Source: Alloalcanivorax mobilis
GTDB taxonomy: Bacteria > Pseudomonadota > Gammaproteobacteria > Pseudomonadales > Alcanivoracaceae
Direction of reading: 5' to 3'
Assembly (NCBI RefSeq): GCF_002864685.1
Contig: NZ_NMQZ01000010.1
Location: forward strand, 86,826-150,825
DNA length: 64,000 nt
Of this stretch, positions 46,024 to 54,258 are shown piece after piece. The number at the start of each line of letters is the position of its first letter. Within the stretch, counting starts at the first letter, position 1. A program made the translations under genes and the position numbers. The notes beneath the pieces are model-generated. The model was given only the letters and a program-made list of their open reading frames with translations. It was not told the origin of the DNA and ran no database searches.

Positions 46024-47490
46024 ATGGCCGATACCCTGGCGCTTGATCTGGCCCGCATCCAATTCGGCTTCACCATCTCGTTCCACATCATCTTTCCCGC
46101 CATCACCATCGGGCTGGCCAGCTACCTGGCGGTGCTGGAGGGCCTGTGGCTGTACTCCAAAAACACCGTCTACCGGGATCTCTACCACTTTTGGTCAAAG
46201 ATCTTCGCGGTCAATTTCGGCATGGGCGTGGTGTCCGGGCTGGTCATGGCCTATCAATTTGGCACCAACTGGAGTTTTTTCTCCGAGTTCGCCGGCAGCG
46301 TCACCGGTCCGCTGCTGGCCTATGAAGTGCTCACCGCTTTTTTTCTGGAAGCCGGCTTTCTGGGTGTGATGCTGTTCGGGTGGAACAAGGTCGGCCCCGG
46401 GCTGCATTTCTTCTCCACCGTCACGGTGGCCATCGGCACCCTGATCTCGACCTTCTGGATCCTCGCCTCCAATAGCTGGATGCAAACCCCTCAGGGCTAC
46501 GAAATCGTCAATAATCAGGTGATCCCGGTGGACTGGCTGGCGGTGATCTTCAACCCCTCTTTCCCCTACCGGCTGCTGCATATGAGCGTCGCTGCCTTTC
46601 TTGCCACCGCCCTGTTCGTGGGCGCGTCGGCGGCCTGGCATTTGCTGCGCGGGCGCGACAACCCGGCGCTGCGCACCATGTTCTCCATGGCCATGTGGAT
46701 GATGGTGGTGGTGGCACCGGTTCAGGCGGTGATCGGCGATTTCCATGGCCTGAACACCCTGGAACACCAGCCCGCCAAGCTGGCCGCCATTGAGGGCCAT
46801 TGGGGCGCGCCGGACGACGTGGCCGGCCAGACCTCCGCCGAGGGCCTGCCCCTGATTCTGTTCGGCTGGCCGGACATGCAGCGCGAGACCACCCGTTTCG
46901 CCCTGGAGGTGCCGCGCCTGGGCAGCCTGATCCTGACCCACAGCTGGGACGGCACCATCCCCGGCCTGAAAAGCTTTGCCAAGGACGAACGCCCCAACGC
47001 CACCATCGTGTTCTGGTCGTTTCGGATCATGGTCGGGCTGGGTCTGTTGATGATTCTGTTGGGTGCGCTCAGCCTCTGGCACCGCTGGCGCGGGCGGCTG
47101 TATCAATCGTCCTGGTTCCTGCGCTTCGCGCTGGCGATGGGGCCGGCCGGGCTGATCGCGATCCTGGCCGGCTGGTACACCACCGAAATCGGCCGGCAGC
47201 CGTGGGTGGTGTACGGAGTAATGCGCACCGAGGACGCGGTGTCGCCACACGGCAGCGGCACTCTGGCGCTCTCGCTGGCGCTGTTCGTGGTCATTTACCT
47301 GTTCGTGTTCGGCGCCGGCTTCGCCTACATGATGCGCCTGGTGCGCAAGGGCCCCCGACCCCAGGAAGGCACCGGCTCCGCCACCGGCGGGCCGGGCCAG
47401 CAACGCCACGCCATGCGGCCGTTGTCCGCCGTGGAAGAAGGCCTGGACGATGACGAGGACGGCGACAGCGGCAACCGGAGGAGCGAATAA
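46024..47490 (+). CDS. cioA: Cyanide-insensitive bd-type quinol oxidase subunit I
   Basis: A 488-residue heme-bearing membrane subunit with about nine helices. H21 in FTISFHIIFPAITIG corresponds to the high-spin heme ligand. The Q-loop between helices 6 and 7 is short, which separates CioA from the long-loop E. coli CydA. It oxidises ubiquinol and reduces oxygen to water, and resists cyanide and sulfide. AGGAGG lies upstream of the ATG. Its stop overlaps the cioB start as TAATG. Confidence 0.93.
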   Translation: MADTLALDLARIQFGFTISFHIIFPAITIGLASYLAVLEGLWLYSKNTVYRDLYHFWSKIFAVNFGMGVVSGLVMAYQFGTNWSFFSEFAGSVTGPLLAYEVLTAFFLEAGFLGVMLFGWNKVGPGLHFFSTVTVAIGTLISTFWILASNSWMQTPQGYEIVNNQVIPVDWLAVIFNPSFPYRLLHMSVAAFLATALFVGASAAWHLLRGRDNPALRTMFSMAMWMMVVVAPVQAVIGDFHGLNTLEHQPAKLAAIEGHWGAPDDVAGQTSAEGLPLILFGWPDMQRETTRFALEVPRLGSLILTHSWDGTIPGLKSFAKDERPNATIVFWSFRIMVGLGLLMILLGALSLWHRWRGRLYQSSWFLRFALAMGPAGLIAILAGWYTTEIGRQPWVVYGVMRTEDAVSPHGSGTLALSLALFVVIYLFVFGAGFAYMMRLVRKGPRPQEGTGSATGGPGQQRHAMRPLSAVEEGLDDDEDGDSGNRRSE

Positions 47491-48500
47491 TGGGCATCGA
47501 TCTGGCTTTGATCTGGGCGATCATTATCGGCTTCGGCGTCATGATGTACGTGATCATGGATGGCTTCGACCTGGGCATCGGCATCCTCTATCCGTTCATT
47601 CCCGATAAAGAGCACCGCGACGTGGCCATGAACACCGTGGCGCCGGTCTGGGACGGCAACGAAACCTGGCTGGTGCTGGGCGGCGCCGGCCTGCTGGCGG
47701 CCTTTCCCCTGGTCTATTCAGTGGTGTTGACGGCGCTCTACCTGCCGCTGATTTTCATGCTGCTGGGCTTGATTTTCCGGGGCATCGCCTTCGAATTCCG
47801 CTTCAAGGCCCGCGACCATGAACGCCATGTCTGGGACAAAGCCTTTATTGGCGGCTCCTTCACCGCCACCTTTTTCCAGGGCGTGGTGCTGGGCGCCTAC
47901 ATCAGCGGCTTGCCGGTGGAAAACGGCGCTTACACCGGTGGTCCATTGGATTGGATCGCGCCTTTCCCGCTGTTTACCGGCATCAGTCTGGTGTTCGCCT
48001 ACGCCCTGCTGGGCAGCACCTGGCTGATTATGAAAAGCGAAGGCGAGCTGCAGTTGCGCATGTTTCATCTGACCCGGCCGCTGTCGGCGATCCTGCTGGT
48101 CGCGATCGTGGTGATCAGCATCTGGACGCCGCTGCGCGATCCGGCCATCGCCGCGCGCTGGTTCAGTTTCCCCAATCTGATCTGGTTCGCGCCGGTGCCA
48201 CTGCTGGTGACGCTGGCCATGGTGATTCTCTGGCGGGCTCTGACACGGGGCCAGCCGGTGGCGCCGTTTCTGTGCACGCTGGCGCTGATGTTTCTGGGTT
48301 ACGCCGGGCTGGCGATCAGCGGCTGGCCGAACATCCTGCCGCCGGACATTTCCCTGTGGCAGGCGGCCGCGCCCCCGCAAAGCATGGGCTTCGCTCTGGT
48401 CGGCGCGCTGCTGATCATTCCCTTCATTCTTATGTACACCGCCTTCGCTTATTACGTGTTCCGGGGCAAGGTGCGTCCCGGCGATCAGGGCTATCACTGA
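47490..48500 (+). CDS. cioB: Cyanide-insensitive bd-type quinol oxidase subunit II
   Basis: A 336-residue membrane subunit with eight helices, starting MGIDLALIWAIIIGFGVMMYVIMDGFDLGIGILYPF, the family signature. It supports subunit I structurally and binds no heme of its own. Translation is coupled to cioA by a one-base stop/start overlap and to the next small gene in the same way (TGATG). Confidence 0.94.
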   Translation: MGIDLALIWAIIIGFGVMMYVIMDGFDLGIGILYPFIPDKEHRDVAMNTVAPVWDGNETWLVLGGAGLLAAFPLVYSVVLTALYLPLIFMLLGLIFRGIAFEFRFKARDHERHVWDKAFIGGSFTATFFQGVVLGAYISGLPVENGAYTGGPLDWIAPFPLFTGISLVFAYALLGSTWLIMKSEGELQLRMFHLTRPLSAILLVAIVVISIWTPLRDPAIAARWFSFPNLIWFAPVPLLVTLAMVILWRALTRGQPVAPFLCTLALMFLGYAGLAISGWPNILPPDISLWQAAAPPQSMGFALVGALLIIPFILMYTAFAYYVFRGKVRPGDQGYH

Positions 48501-48643
48501 TGGCCGGCGGTGAGCAACGGCCGTCCCGGTGGCGCCGGCTGGGCTGGCTGGTGCTGATCTGGAGCGCCAGTGTGCTGGCCCTGGCCGTGGCCGCGCTGCT
48601 GATGCGGCTGCTGATGAGCCTGCTCGGCCTGCAATCGGCCTGA
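48500..48643 (+). CDS. DUF2474-type small subunit of the bd oxidase operon
   Basis: 47 residues with one membrane helix (about 16-40, WLVLIWSASVLALAVAALLMRLLM) after a basic N-terminus. Proteins of this size and place follow cioAB in pseudomonads and are counted as DUF2474; by analogy with CydX they may stabilise the heme site. The start overlaps the cioB stop by one base. Confidence 0.82.
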   Translation: MAGGEQRPSRWRRLGWLVLIWSASVLALAVAALLMRLLMSLLGLQSA

Positions 48644-48683
48644 ATCGGGTGACGCTTTTGGTCGCCTTGAATCCGTTCATGAG

Positions 48684-48718
48684 TTACTCACAGATTCTGT
48701 GGATAACTCTGTGGGTAT
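48684..48718. promoter_or_regulatory. Cluster of DnaA-box-like 9-mers
   Basis: TGTGGATAA (48698-48706) is the exact complement of the consensus TTATCCACA. TTACTCACA (48684-48692) and TGTGGGTAT (48710-48718) are weaker matches on either side. A/T-rich DNA follows at 48770-48835. The 48644-48861 gap holds no gene. Confidence 0.5.
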
Positions 48719-48861
48719 TCTGTCAGGAACCGCGCTCAGCCCCCAGGATAATGCGCGTGAGCCCTAAATGACGAAAAAGTATCCATTTAATGAAAAACCT
48801 TTTTAATCAATAAGTTAGAAATTAACTTCGGGTAAAATCAAGCGCTTAGGAGGGGGAGTTC

Positions 48862-48960
48862 ATGCGAAACCGGACACGAGTGGTCCGCTGTGCAAAACAG
48901 GCGCCCCGGAACAGGGCATTTTGCCGGTTCCTGCCTTGCGAAAAAAGCAAACAGGGCTGA
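48862..48960 (+). CDS. Candidate 32-residue cationic small protein
   Basis: An ATG at 48862 is preceded by AGGAGGGGGAG (very strong ribosome site) and by TAAAAT as a possible -10 box about 27 bp upstream. The product (MRNRTRVVRCAKQAPRNRAF and 12 more) has eight arginine or lysine residues in its first 20 and three cysteines. No family recognised. It ends just before the hairpin at 48967-48990, which could terminate it. It may be a leader peptide, a small protein or a chance frame. Confidence 0.4.
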   Translation: MRNRTRVVRCAKQAPRNRAFCRFLPCEKSKQG

Positions 48961-48966
48961 AAACGA

Positions 48967-48990
48967 CACCGCCCGCGGGCGCGGGCGGTG
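48967..48990. terminator. GC-rich hairpin at the end of purC
   Basis: CACCGCCCGC/GCGGGCGGTG is a perfect 10-bp stem with a GGGC loop. On the minus strand TCGTTTTC follows, fitting termination of purC; the plus side has no T-run. Confidence 0.65.
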
Positions 48991-49014
48991 ATGTGCCTGG
49001 CGGTAGGCGCCAGA

Positions 49015-49731
49015 TCAGTATTCGAAGCTCATGCCCAGCCGGTGGCCGACCTCTTCGTAGGCTTCGACCACGTTGCCCAGGCCCTGGCGGAAGCGGTCTT
49101 TGTCCATCTTCTCGCGGGTGTTGCGATCCCACAGGCGGCAACCGTCCGGTGAGAACTCATCGCCAAGAATCACTTCGCCTTTATAGACACCGAACTCCAG
49201 CTTGTAATCCACCAGCAGCATGTCGCCATCCAGGAACAGCTTCTTGAGCACCTCATTGACCTTGAAAGTGAGCGCTTTCATGGTTTCGATCTGCTCCGGC
49301 TCGGCCCAGCCGAAACTGCGCACATGGTACTCGTTGATCATCGGGTCGCCGAGGGCGTCGTCCTTGAGAAACATCTCGAAGGTCGGCGGGTTCAGTTGCT
49401 TGCCCTCTTCCACCCCCAGACGGCGCACGATGGAGCCGGCGGCGATGTTGCGCACCACGCATTCCACCGGGATCATGGTCAAGCGCTTGACCAGCGACTC
49501 GGTGGCCGACAAGCGCTTCTCAAAGTGGGTCGGAATGCCCTCTTTCCGCAGCGCTTCCATGATCGCGGCGTTGAACTGATTGTTCACCGCCCCTTTGCGA
49601 TCCAGAGCCTCTTTCTTCTTGCCATCGAACGCTGAGGTGTCGTTGCGGAACACGATCACCAGCTTGTCGGGGTCATCGGTGGTGAATACGGACTTGGCCT
49701 TGCCGGCGTAGAGTTCGTCGCGCTTTTCCAT
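49015..49731 (-). CDS. purC: Phosphoribosylaminoimidazole-succinocarboxamide synthase (SAICAR synthase)
   Basis: A 238-residue purine-pathway enzyme joining CAIR with aspartate using ATP. It begins [31 protein letters not shown] and has the signatures [18 protein letters not shown] and LVDYKLEFG, with [12 protein letters not shown] for ATP/metal binding. The start at 49731 is the conserved one; a longer frame exists. It lies 70 bp after the MBL gene, in the same direction as dapA-bamC. Confidence 0.97.
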   Translation of the reverse strand: MEKRDELYAGKAKSVFTTDDPDKLVIVFRNDTSAFDGKKKEALDRKGAVNNQFNAAIMEALRKEGIPTHFEKRLSATESLVKRLTMIPVECVVRNIAAGSIVRRLGVEEGKQLNPPTFEMFLKDDALGDPMINEYHVRSFGWAEPEQIETMKALTFKVNEVLKKLFLDGDMLLVDYKLEFGVYKGEVILGDEFSPDGCRLWDRNTREKMDKDRFRQGLGNVVEAYEEVGHRLGMSFEY

Positions 49732-49801
49732 GGGGTACCTGTCTTGGATAACTGGTGTGTATCGGTAATGCCCGTGCCCGGGACCACCCCGGGGCACCGT
49801 C

Positions 49802-50575
49802 TCAGAGAATGTCCAACCAATCGAAACCCTGTTGCTGGCTGGCGACCCGAATGCGCTCGCGGCCGTGTTCCACCGCCCGGTGAATCTGGGTCAGGGCGTG
49901 CTGCGGCGTATTATTCTGCTCGCTCAGGTGCGAAAGCACGAGATGCTGCAGACGATCAACATTGCAGTGCCCCAGCAGCGTCGCCGCCTGCTGGTTGCTC
50001 AAATGCCCCAGGTGCCCGCCCACCCGACGCTTCAATGAGCTCGGATAAGGCCCGGCGGCGAGCATCTGCGGATCATGGTTGCATTCCAACACCAGGGCGT
50101 CGCACTCCTGGTATGCCTCCACCACGTGGGCGGTCAGCGACCCCAGATCCGTGAGCACGCCCAGCTCGCGGCCGCGCCAGCCAAAACGATACTGGCAAGG
50201 TTCGCGGGCGTCGTGGGGCACGGTCACCGGCGTCACGGTGATGCCGCCCACCGCGAATTCCCGCCCTGGCCGCACCTCTTGCCAAGCACCGCCGTGAAAG
50301 CCGGCCGGCCGGTCGGCCACCGCCCGGGCGGTGCCGAAAGTGCTGTACAGCGGCACTTTATGGCGCCGGGCCAAAGCGCCGGCGCCACGCACATGATCAC
50401 CATGCTCATGGGTAATCAGCACCGCGGCGAGGTCGCCGGCGGCGATGCCCAGCCGCGCCAGACGGGCCTCGGTGTCGCGCAGGGAGAAACCGCAATCGAC
50501 CAGAATCAGAGTGTCGCCGGCCCGGATAACGGTGCCGTTACCCTTGCTGCCGCTGCCCAGTGACGCCAGTTGCAA
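49802..50575 (-). CDS. MBL-fold metallohydrolase (YycJ/VicX-like)
   Basis: A 257-residue metallo-beta-lactamase-fold protein starting [17 protein letters not shown], the YycJ/WalJ type. The metal motif THEHGDH is at 55-61, with later ligands in VLECNHD and [11 protein letters not shown]. YycJ relatives are implicated in DNA maintenance and 5'-exonuclease activity; the local role is not known. It sits between bamC and purC, an arrangement conserved in pseudomonad relatives. Confidence 0.88.
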   Translation of the reverse strand: MQLASLGSGSKGNGTVIRAGDTLILVDCGFSLRDTEARLARLGIAAGDLAAVLITHEHGDHVRGAGALARRHKVPLYSTFGTARAVADRPAGFHGGAWQEVRPGREFAVGGITVTPVTVPHDAREPCQYRFGWRGRELGVLTDLGSLTAHVVEAYQECDALVLECNHDPQMLAAGPYPSSLKRRVGGHLGHLSNQQAATLLGHCNVDRLQHLVLSHLSEQNNTPQHALTQIHRAVEHGRERIRVASQQQGFDWLDIL

Positions 50576-50596
50576 TGCTTTCTCCCGGTGTCGCGT

Positions 50597-51241
50597 TCAG
50601 GGCCGTGGGTCGGGTTGCCCGGGCTTATTGAGCTGGCCGTAAATGCTTTCCAGAATCGCCAGCCCCGAGTCTTTGTTGGCCAGCGCCGAGCCCTCGCCAT
50701 TCAACACCGCCACCTGAATGCCATTGGTGGTGTGGCTGAGCTTGAGCTGTGCCTGGGGCGGCGTCAGCCGGTAGCGCTCGGGGGTGGTCAGGTAGAACAC
50801 GCCCTGATCACGGTTGCGGTCGGTGACGCGCAGATCGGTCTGCGTGACCGACTGGGTGACCCGCTCCCAGGCCCAGTCATAGCTGACCGGCATCATGATG
50901 ATCGGGTAACCGCTGCCATCCTTCGCCAGCACCGGCGTGCCGGTGCGGTCCGCCGGCGGCGCCGGCTGATCAGTCTGCCGCCGGTCCGGGTCGTCGGTGG
51001 CCACCGCCACCAATTGTGGCGGCTTGGGCGCGTCGAAACCGTCCTCGCCCTTCTGCTCGCCGATCAGGCGCTGGTCCACGTCCGGCACCGCGTACAGTTG
51101 CTGTTCGCCGAGAAACACCATGCCATCGGGCACCGTGATCGGCTCCAGCACCGGGGCATCCCGATAATTCAGGCTGTGGTCGGGCAACAGACCGCACGCC
51201 GCCAATGAGGCGGCGGCTACTACAACAAAACAACGTCGCAT
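50597..51241 (-). CDS. bamC: Outer-membrane assembly lipoprotein BamC, short form
   Basis: A 214-residue lipoprotein with lipobox LAAC (acylated C16), then GLLPDHSLNYRDAPVLEPITVPDGM, matching the unstructured N-terminal segment that BamC lays on BamD. A single helix-grip-like domain follows (PIIMMPVSYDWAWERVTQSV onward). E. coli BamC has 344 residues and two such domains, so this one is shorter. The gene starts inside the dapA stop (TAATG) with GGAGGG upstream, the usual dapA-bamC pairing. Confidence 0.88.
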   Translation of the reverse strand: MRRCFVVVAAASLAACGLLPDHSLNYRDAPVLEPITVPDGMVFLGEQQLYAVPDVDQRLIGEQKGEDGFDAPKPPQLVAVATDDPDRRQTDQPAPPADRTGTPVLAKDGSGYPIIMMPVSYDWAWERVTQSVTQTDLRVTDRNRDQGVFYLTTPERYRLTPPQAQLKLSHTTNGIQVAVLNGEGSALANKDSGLAILESIYGQLNKPGQPDPRP

Positions 51242-52122
51242 TATCCCTCCAGGAGTCCGCAGCGGCGCAGCGTATCACGCAAACGCGGCTGAGCGGCCTC
51301 CGAAAGCGGTACCAGCGGCAAACGGATGCCGCTGTCGATGAGGCCCATCTCGTAGAGGGCCCACTTCGCCGGAATCGGGCTCGGCTCGATAAACAGATCA
51401 CGGTGAAGGGGATCGAGTTCCGCATTTAATGCACGGGCGGTCTCCACGTCGCCGGACAAGGCGGCGGTGCACATGGCCGCCATCTTCGCTGGCGCCACGT
51501 TGGCGGTCACCGAAATGTCGCCATCGCCGCCAGCCAGCATCAGCTCCAGGGCGGTGGCGTCATCGCCGGAATAGAGCAGAAAATCATTGCCGCAACGCTC
51601 ACGGATCTCGCGGGCGCGCTCAAGATTGCCGGTGGCCTCCTTGATGCCGACGATGTTCGGCACCTTGGCGAGCCGCTCAACGGTCTCGGGCAGCAGGTCG
51701 CAGGCGGTGCGACCAGGCACGTTGTAGAGAATCTGCGGAATGTCCACCGCCCGGGCCACCGCCAGAAAATGCTGGTAGAGGCCCTCCTGGGGCGGCTTGT
51801 TGTAATACGGCGTGACCAGCAGGCAGGCGTCGGCGCCGTCGCGTTTGGCATCGCGGGTCAGGCGGATCGCCTCCTCGGTGCTGTTGGCGCCGGTGCCGGC
51901 GATCACCGGAATGCGTCCGTCGGCGATCGCCACCACTTCCCGGATCACGCTGTCGTGTTCTTCAAAGCCGAGGGTGGCGGACTCACCGGTGGTGCCCACC
52001 GCCACGATACCGTGGGTGCCCTGCTCCACATGCCAGTTGACCAGCTTGCGAAGATGCTCCCAATCCACGGAACCGTCATCCCGCATCGGCGTTACAATGG
52101 CCACAATGCTACCGCGAATCAT
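51241..52122 (-). CDS. dapA: 4-hydroxy-tetrahydrodipicolinate synthase
   Basis: A 293-residue Schiff-base aldolase condensing pyruvate with aspartate semialdehyde, the first step of the lysine/diaminopimelate branch. The catalytic lysine is K161 (NIVGIKEATGN) and Y133 lies in ILYNVPGRTA. AVGTTGESATL and the LLVTPYYNKP signature are present. First gene of the dapA-bamC pair. Confidence 0.98.
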   Translation of the reverse strand: MIRGSIVAIVTPMRDDGSVDWEHLRKLVNWHVEQGTHGIVAVGTTGESATLGFEEHDSVIREVVAIADGRIPVIAGTGANSTEEAIRLTRDAKRDGADACLLVTPYYNKPPQEGLYQHFLAVARAVDIPQILYNVPGRTACDLLPETVERLAKVPNIVGIKEATGNLERAREIRERCGNDFLLYSGDDATALELMLAGGDGDISVTANVAPAKMAAMCTAALSGDVETARALNAELDPLHRDLFIEPSPIPAKWALYEMGLIDSGIRLPLVPLSEAAQPRLRDTLRRCGLLEG

Positions 52123-52282
52123 GCCGTTTTCTCTCTTGATGCAAAGGGCGTTATGGTAAACCTCGCCCCCGAGCCGGACAAGGATAAGCCACGCCCTTCA
52201 CGTGCTTTCCGTGCCCGTGACCGCCCGGAAAGGGTTGATACCCCCGCCCAACCACATTTCACAACGCTGCAAGGACCCGTTA

Positions 52283-52753
52283 ATGAGCTACCGAGTTGAA
52301 GAAGGCCAGCCGGCCCCCGATTTCACCGCCGCCACCACCGGCGGCGGGAACGTCAGCCTGTCGGCGCTGGCCGGCAAAAAAGTGGTGCTGTATTTCTATC
52401 CCAAGGACAGCACCCCGGGCTGCACCACCGAGGGCCAGAATTTCCGCGACCTGTACCCGCGATTTCAAGAGGCCGGCTGCGAAATTCTGGGGGTATCCCG
52501 GGATTCGCTCAAACGCCATGAGAACTTCAAGGCCAAACAGGGGTTTCCCTTCGAGCTGATCAGTGACGAGGACGAAACCGTGTGCCGGCTGTTCGACGTG
52601 ATCCACCTGAAAAAGCTGTACGGAAAAGAATACGAGGGCATCGAGCGCAGCACCTTTCTGATCGATCAGAAAGGGGTGGTACGCCACTGCTGGCGCAAGG
52701 TCAAGGTCAAGGGCCACGCCGATCAGGTGCTGGACGCAGCGCGCGCGCTTTGA
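52283..52753 (+). CDS. bcp: Thioredoxin-dependent peroxiredoxin Bcp/PrxQ
   Basis: A 156-residue peroxiredoxin that reduces H2O2 and lipid peroxides. The peroxidatic cysteine is C47 in YPKDSTPGCTTEG. E. coli Bcp has its resolving cysteine five residues later; here that position is not cysteine, so the enzyme may be a 1-Cys form or use C66. The start at 52283 (MSYRVEEGQPAPDF) matches the family. Divergent from dapA. Confidence 0.93.
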   Translation: MSYRVEEGQPAPDFTAATTGGGNVSLSALAGKKVVLYFYPKDSTPGCTTEGQNFRDLYPRFQEAGCEILGVSRDSLKRHENFKAKQGFPFELISDEDETVCRLFDVIHLKKLYGKEYEGIERSTFLIDQKGVVRHCWRKVKVKGHADQVLDAARAL

Positions 52754-52809
52754 ATCAGCTCAGGTCCGGCCAGGCAGGTCCGGCCAGGTCACATTAACGC
52801 CGCCACGGT

Positions 52810-53892
52810 CTAATCCCCGGCGGCGTCCTCAAGCCAGGGATCGTTGGCGCGCGGCCAGGCATTGAGCACCGCCTTGAGCAGGGTGGCCAGCGGGATCGCG
52901 AAAAACACGCCCCACAGCCCCCAGATGCCGCCAAAAAACAGGATCGCGGTGATGATCGCCACCGGGTGCAGATTGACCGCCTCGGAGAACAGCAACGGCA
53001 CCAGAATATTGCCATCCAGAAACTGGATCACGCCGTACACCACCATCACCAGCGCCAGATCACCGCCCCAGCCGAATTGCACATAGGCCACCGCCGCCAC
53101 CGGCAGCGTCACCAGCGTGGCGCCGATATAAGGCACCACCACCGAAAGCCCCACCAGCACCGCCAGCAGCGCGGTGTAATTCACGTCCAGCAACAGAAAA
53201 GCAATGTAGGTCACCGTCCCGACGATCAGGATCTCCAGGGCCTTGCCGCGCACGTAGTTGGCGATCTGCCCGTCCATCTCTTTCCAGACGTGCCCCAGCA
53301 CCCGCCGCCGCGCCGGCAGAAAGCCCATCACCCAGGCGATGATCTGCTCTCGATCCTTGAGCAGGAAAAACACCAGCAGCGGCACCAGCACCAGGAACAC
53401 CAGGATCTGCACCAGGTTGGGAATCGACGACAGCGACAGCGTCAGCACCGCCTGGCCGAACTGGGCCAGCTCCCGCTGGGCGGTGCCCACCAGGGTGTCC
53501 ACCTGCTCCATGGAGATGATTTCCGGGTAGCGCGCCGGCAGCCCGCGCAGCCAGGTCTCGGTGTTATGAAACACATGCGGCAACTGATCGCGCACCAGCA
53601 GCGCGGTCTGTCGCCAGACCATCGGCAGCAAAACCACCAGGGTCACCACCAACGCGCTCAAGAACAACGCGAATACCACCCCCACCGACAGCGCCGCTGG
53701 CACCCGCCGGCGATTCAAGGCGGTCACCAGCCCCTGCATCAGATAAGCCAGCACGATCGACGCCAGCAGTGGCGCCAGCATATTGCCGAACAGCAACACC
53801 ACCGCGAACCCGGCCAGCAGCAGGAACAGCAGATACACCGCTTCTTCATCGGCAAACAGCGATTGAAACCAGCTACGAAGCACGTTCAGCAT
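52810..53892 (-). CDS. AI-2E family transporter (PerM/YhhT-like permease)
   Basis: A 360-residue protein with about eight membrane helices, paired at the N-terminus and grouped in the C-terminal half (VVPYIGATLVTLPVAAVAYVQFG, VMVVYGVIQFLDGNILVPLLF), the pattern of the AI-2E exporter/Na+/H+-antiporter-like family. Substrate unknown; AI-2 export is shown only for one E. coli relative. It starts 8 bp after the TusA-like gene. Confidence 0.9.
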   Translation of the reverse strand: MLNVLRSWFQSLFADEEAVYLLFLLLAGFAVVLLFGNMLAPLLASIVLAYLMQGLVTALNRRRVPAALSVGVVFALFLSALVVTLVVLLPMVWRQTALLVRDQLPHVFHNTETWLRGLPARYPEIISMEQVDTLVGTAQRELAQFGQAVLTLSLSSIPNLVQILVFLVLVPLLVFFLLKDREQIIAWVMGFLPARRRVLGHVWKEMDGQIANYVRGKALEILIVGTVTYIAFLLLDVNYTALLAVLVGLSVVVPYIGATLVTLPVAAVAYVQFGWGGDLALVMVVYGVIQFLDGNILVPLLFSEAVNLHPVAIITAILFFGGIWGLWGVFFAIPLATLLKAVLNAWPRANDPWLEDAAGD

Positions 53893-53900
53893 TGAATCCC

Positions 53901-54155
53901 TTACTCCTCACCGCGACGAATCAGAAACACAAACAGGCCGTCCTCTTCGCTGCGCCGAACCAGCTCGTGGGAGGACTGTCCAAGGTAATTGGGAATATCC
54001 CGGGCGGACCCGGCATCGCTGGCCAGCACCCGCAACACATCGCCCGGCCGCAGCCCACGCAGAGCCTGCCGGGTCTTAAGCAAGGGCAGAGGGCATTGCA
54101 GGCCACGGGCGTCCAGATGCTGGGCAATGGGTGGCTGTTCCCGGTTACTATGCAT
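53901..54155 (-). CDS. TusA/SirA-family sulfur-carrier-like protein
   Basis: 84 residues with the family motif LDARGLQCPLPLLKTRQAL; C21 is the possible persulfide carrier. Its two-layer alpha/beta fold is usual for TusA. Pairing with an AI-2E permease and a divergent BepA protease is common in pseudomonad relatives, where it is not the tRNA-thiolation TusA. The exact role is open. A longer start at 54221 is possible but not conserved. Confidence 0.85.
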   Translation of the reverse strand: MHSNREQPPIAQHLDARGLQCPLPLLKTRQALRGLRPGDVLRVLASDAGSARDIPNYLGQSSHELVRRSEEDGLFVFLIRRGEE

Positions 54156-54258
54156 ATCGTGATCCGTCAAAAACCTGCCGCCGATCTTTCCACAGCGGCG
54201 CGGCGGAGGAAAGGTTATCAACGGTCTTCTTGTAAGGATTCAGGCAAAGGAGCTTACC

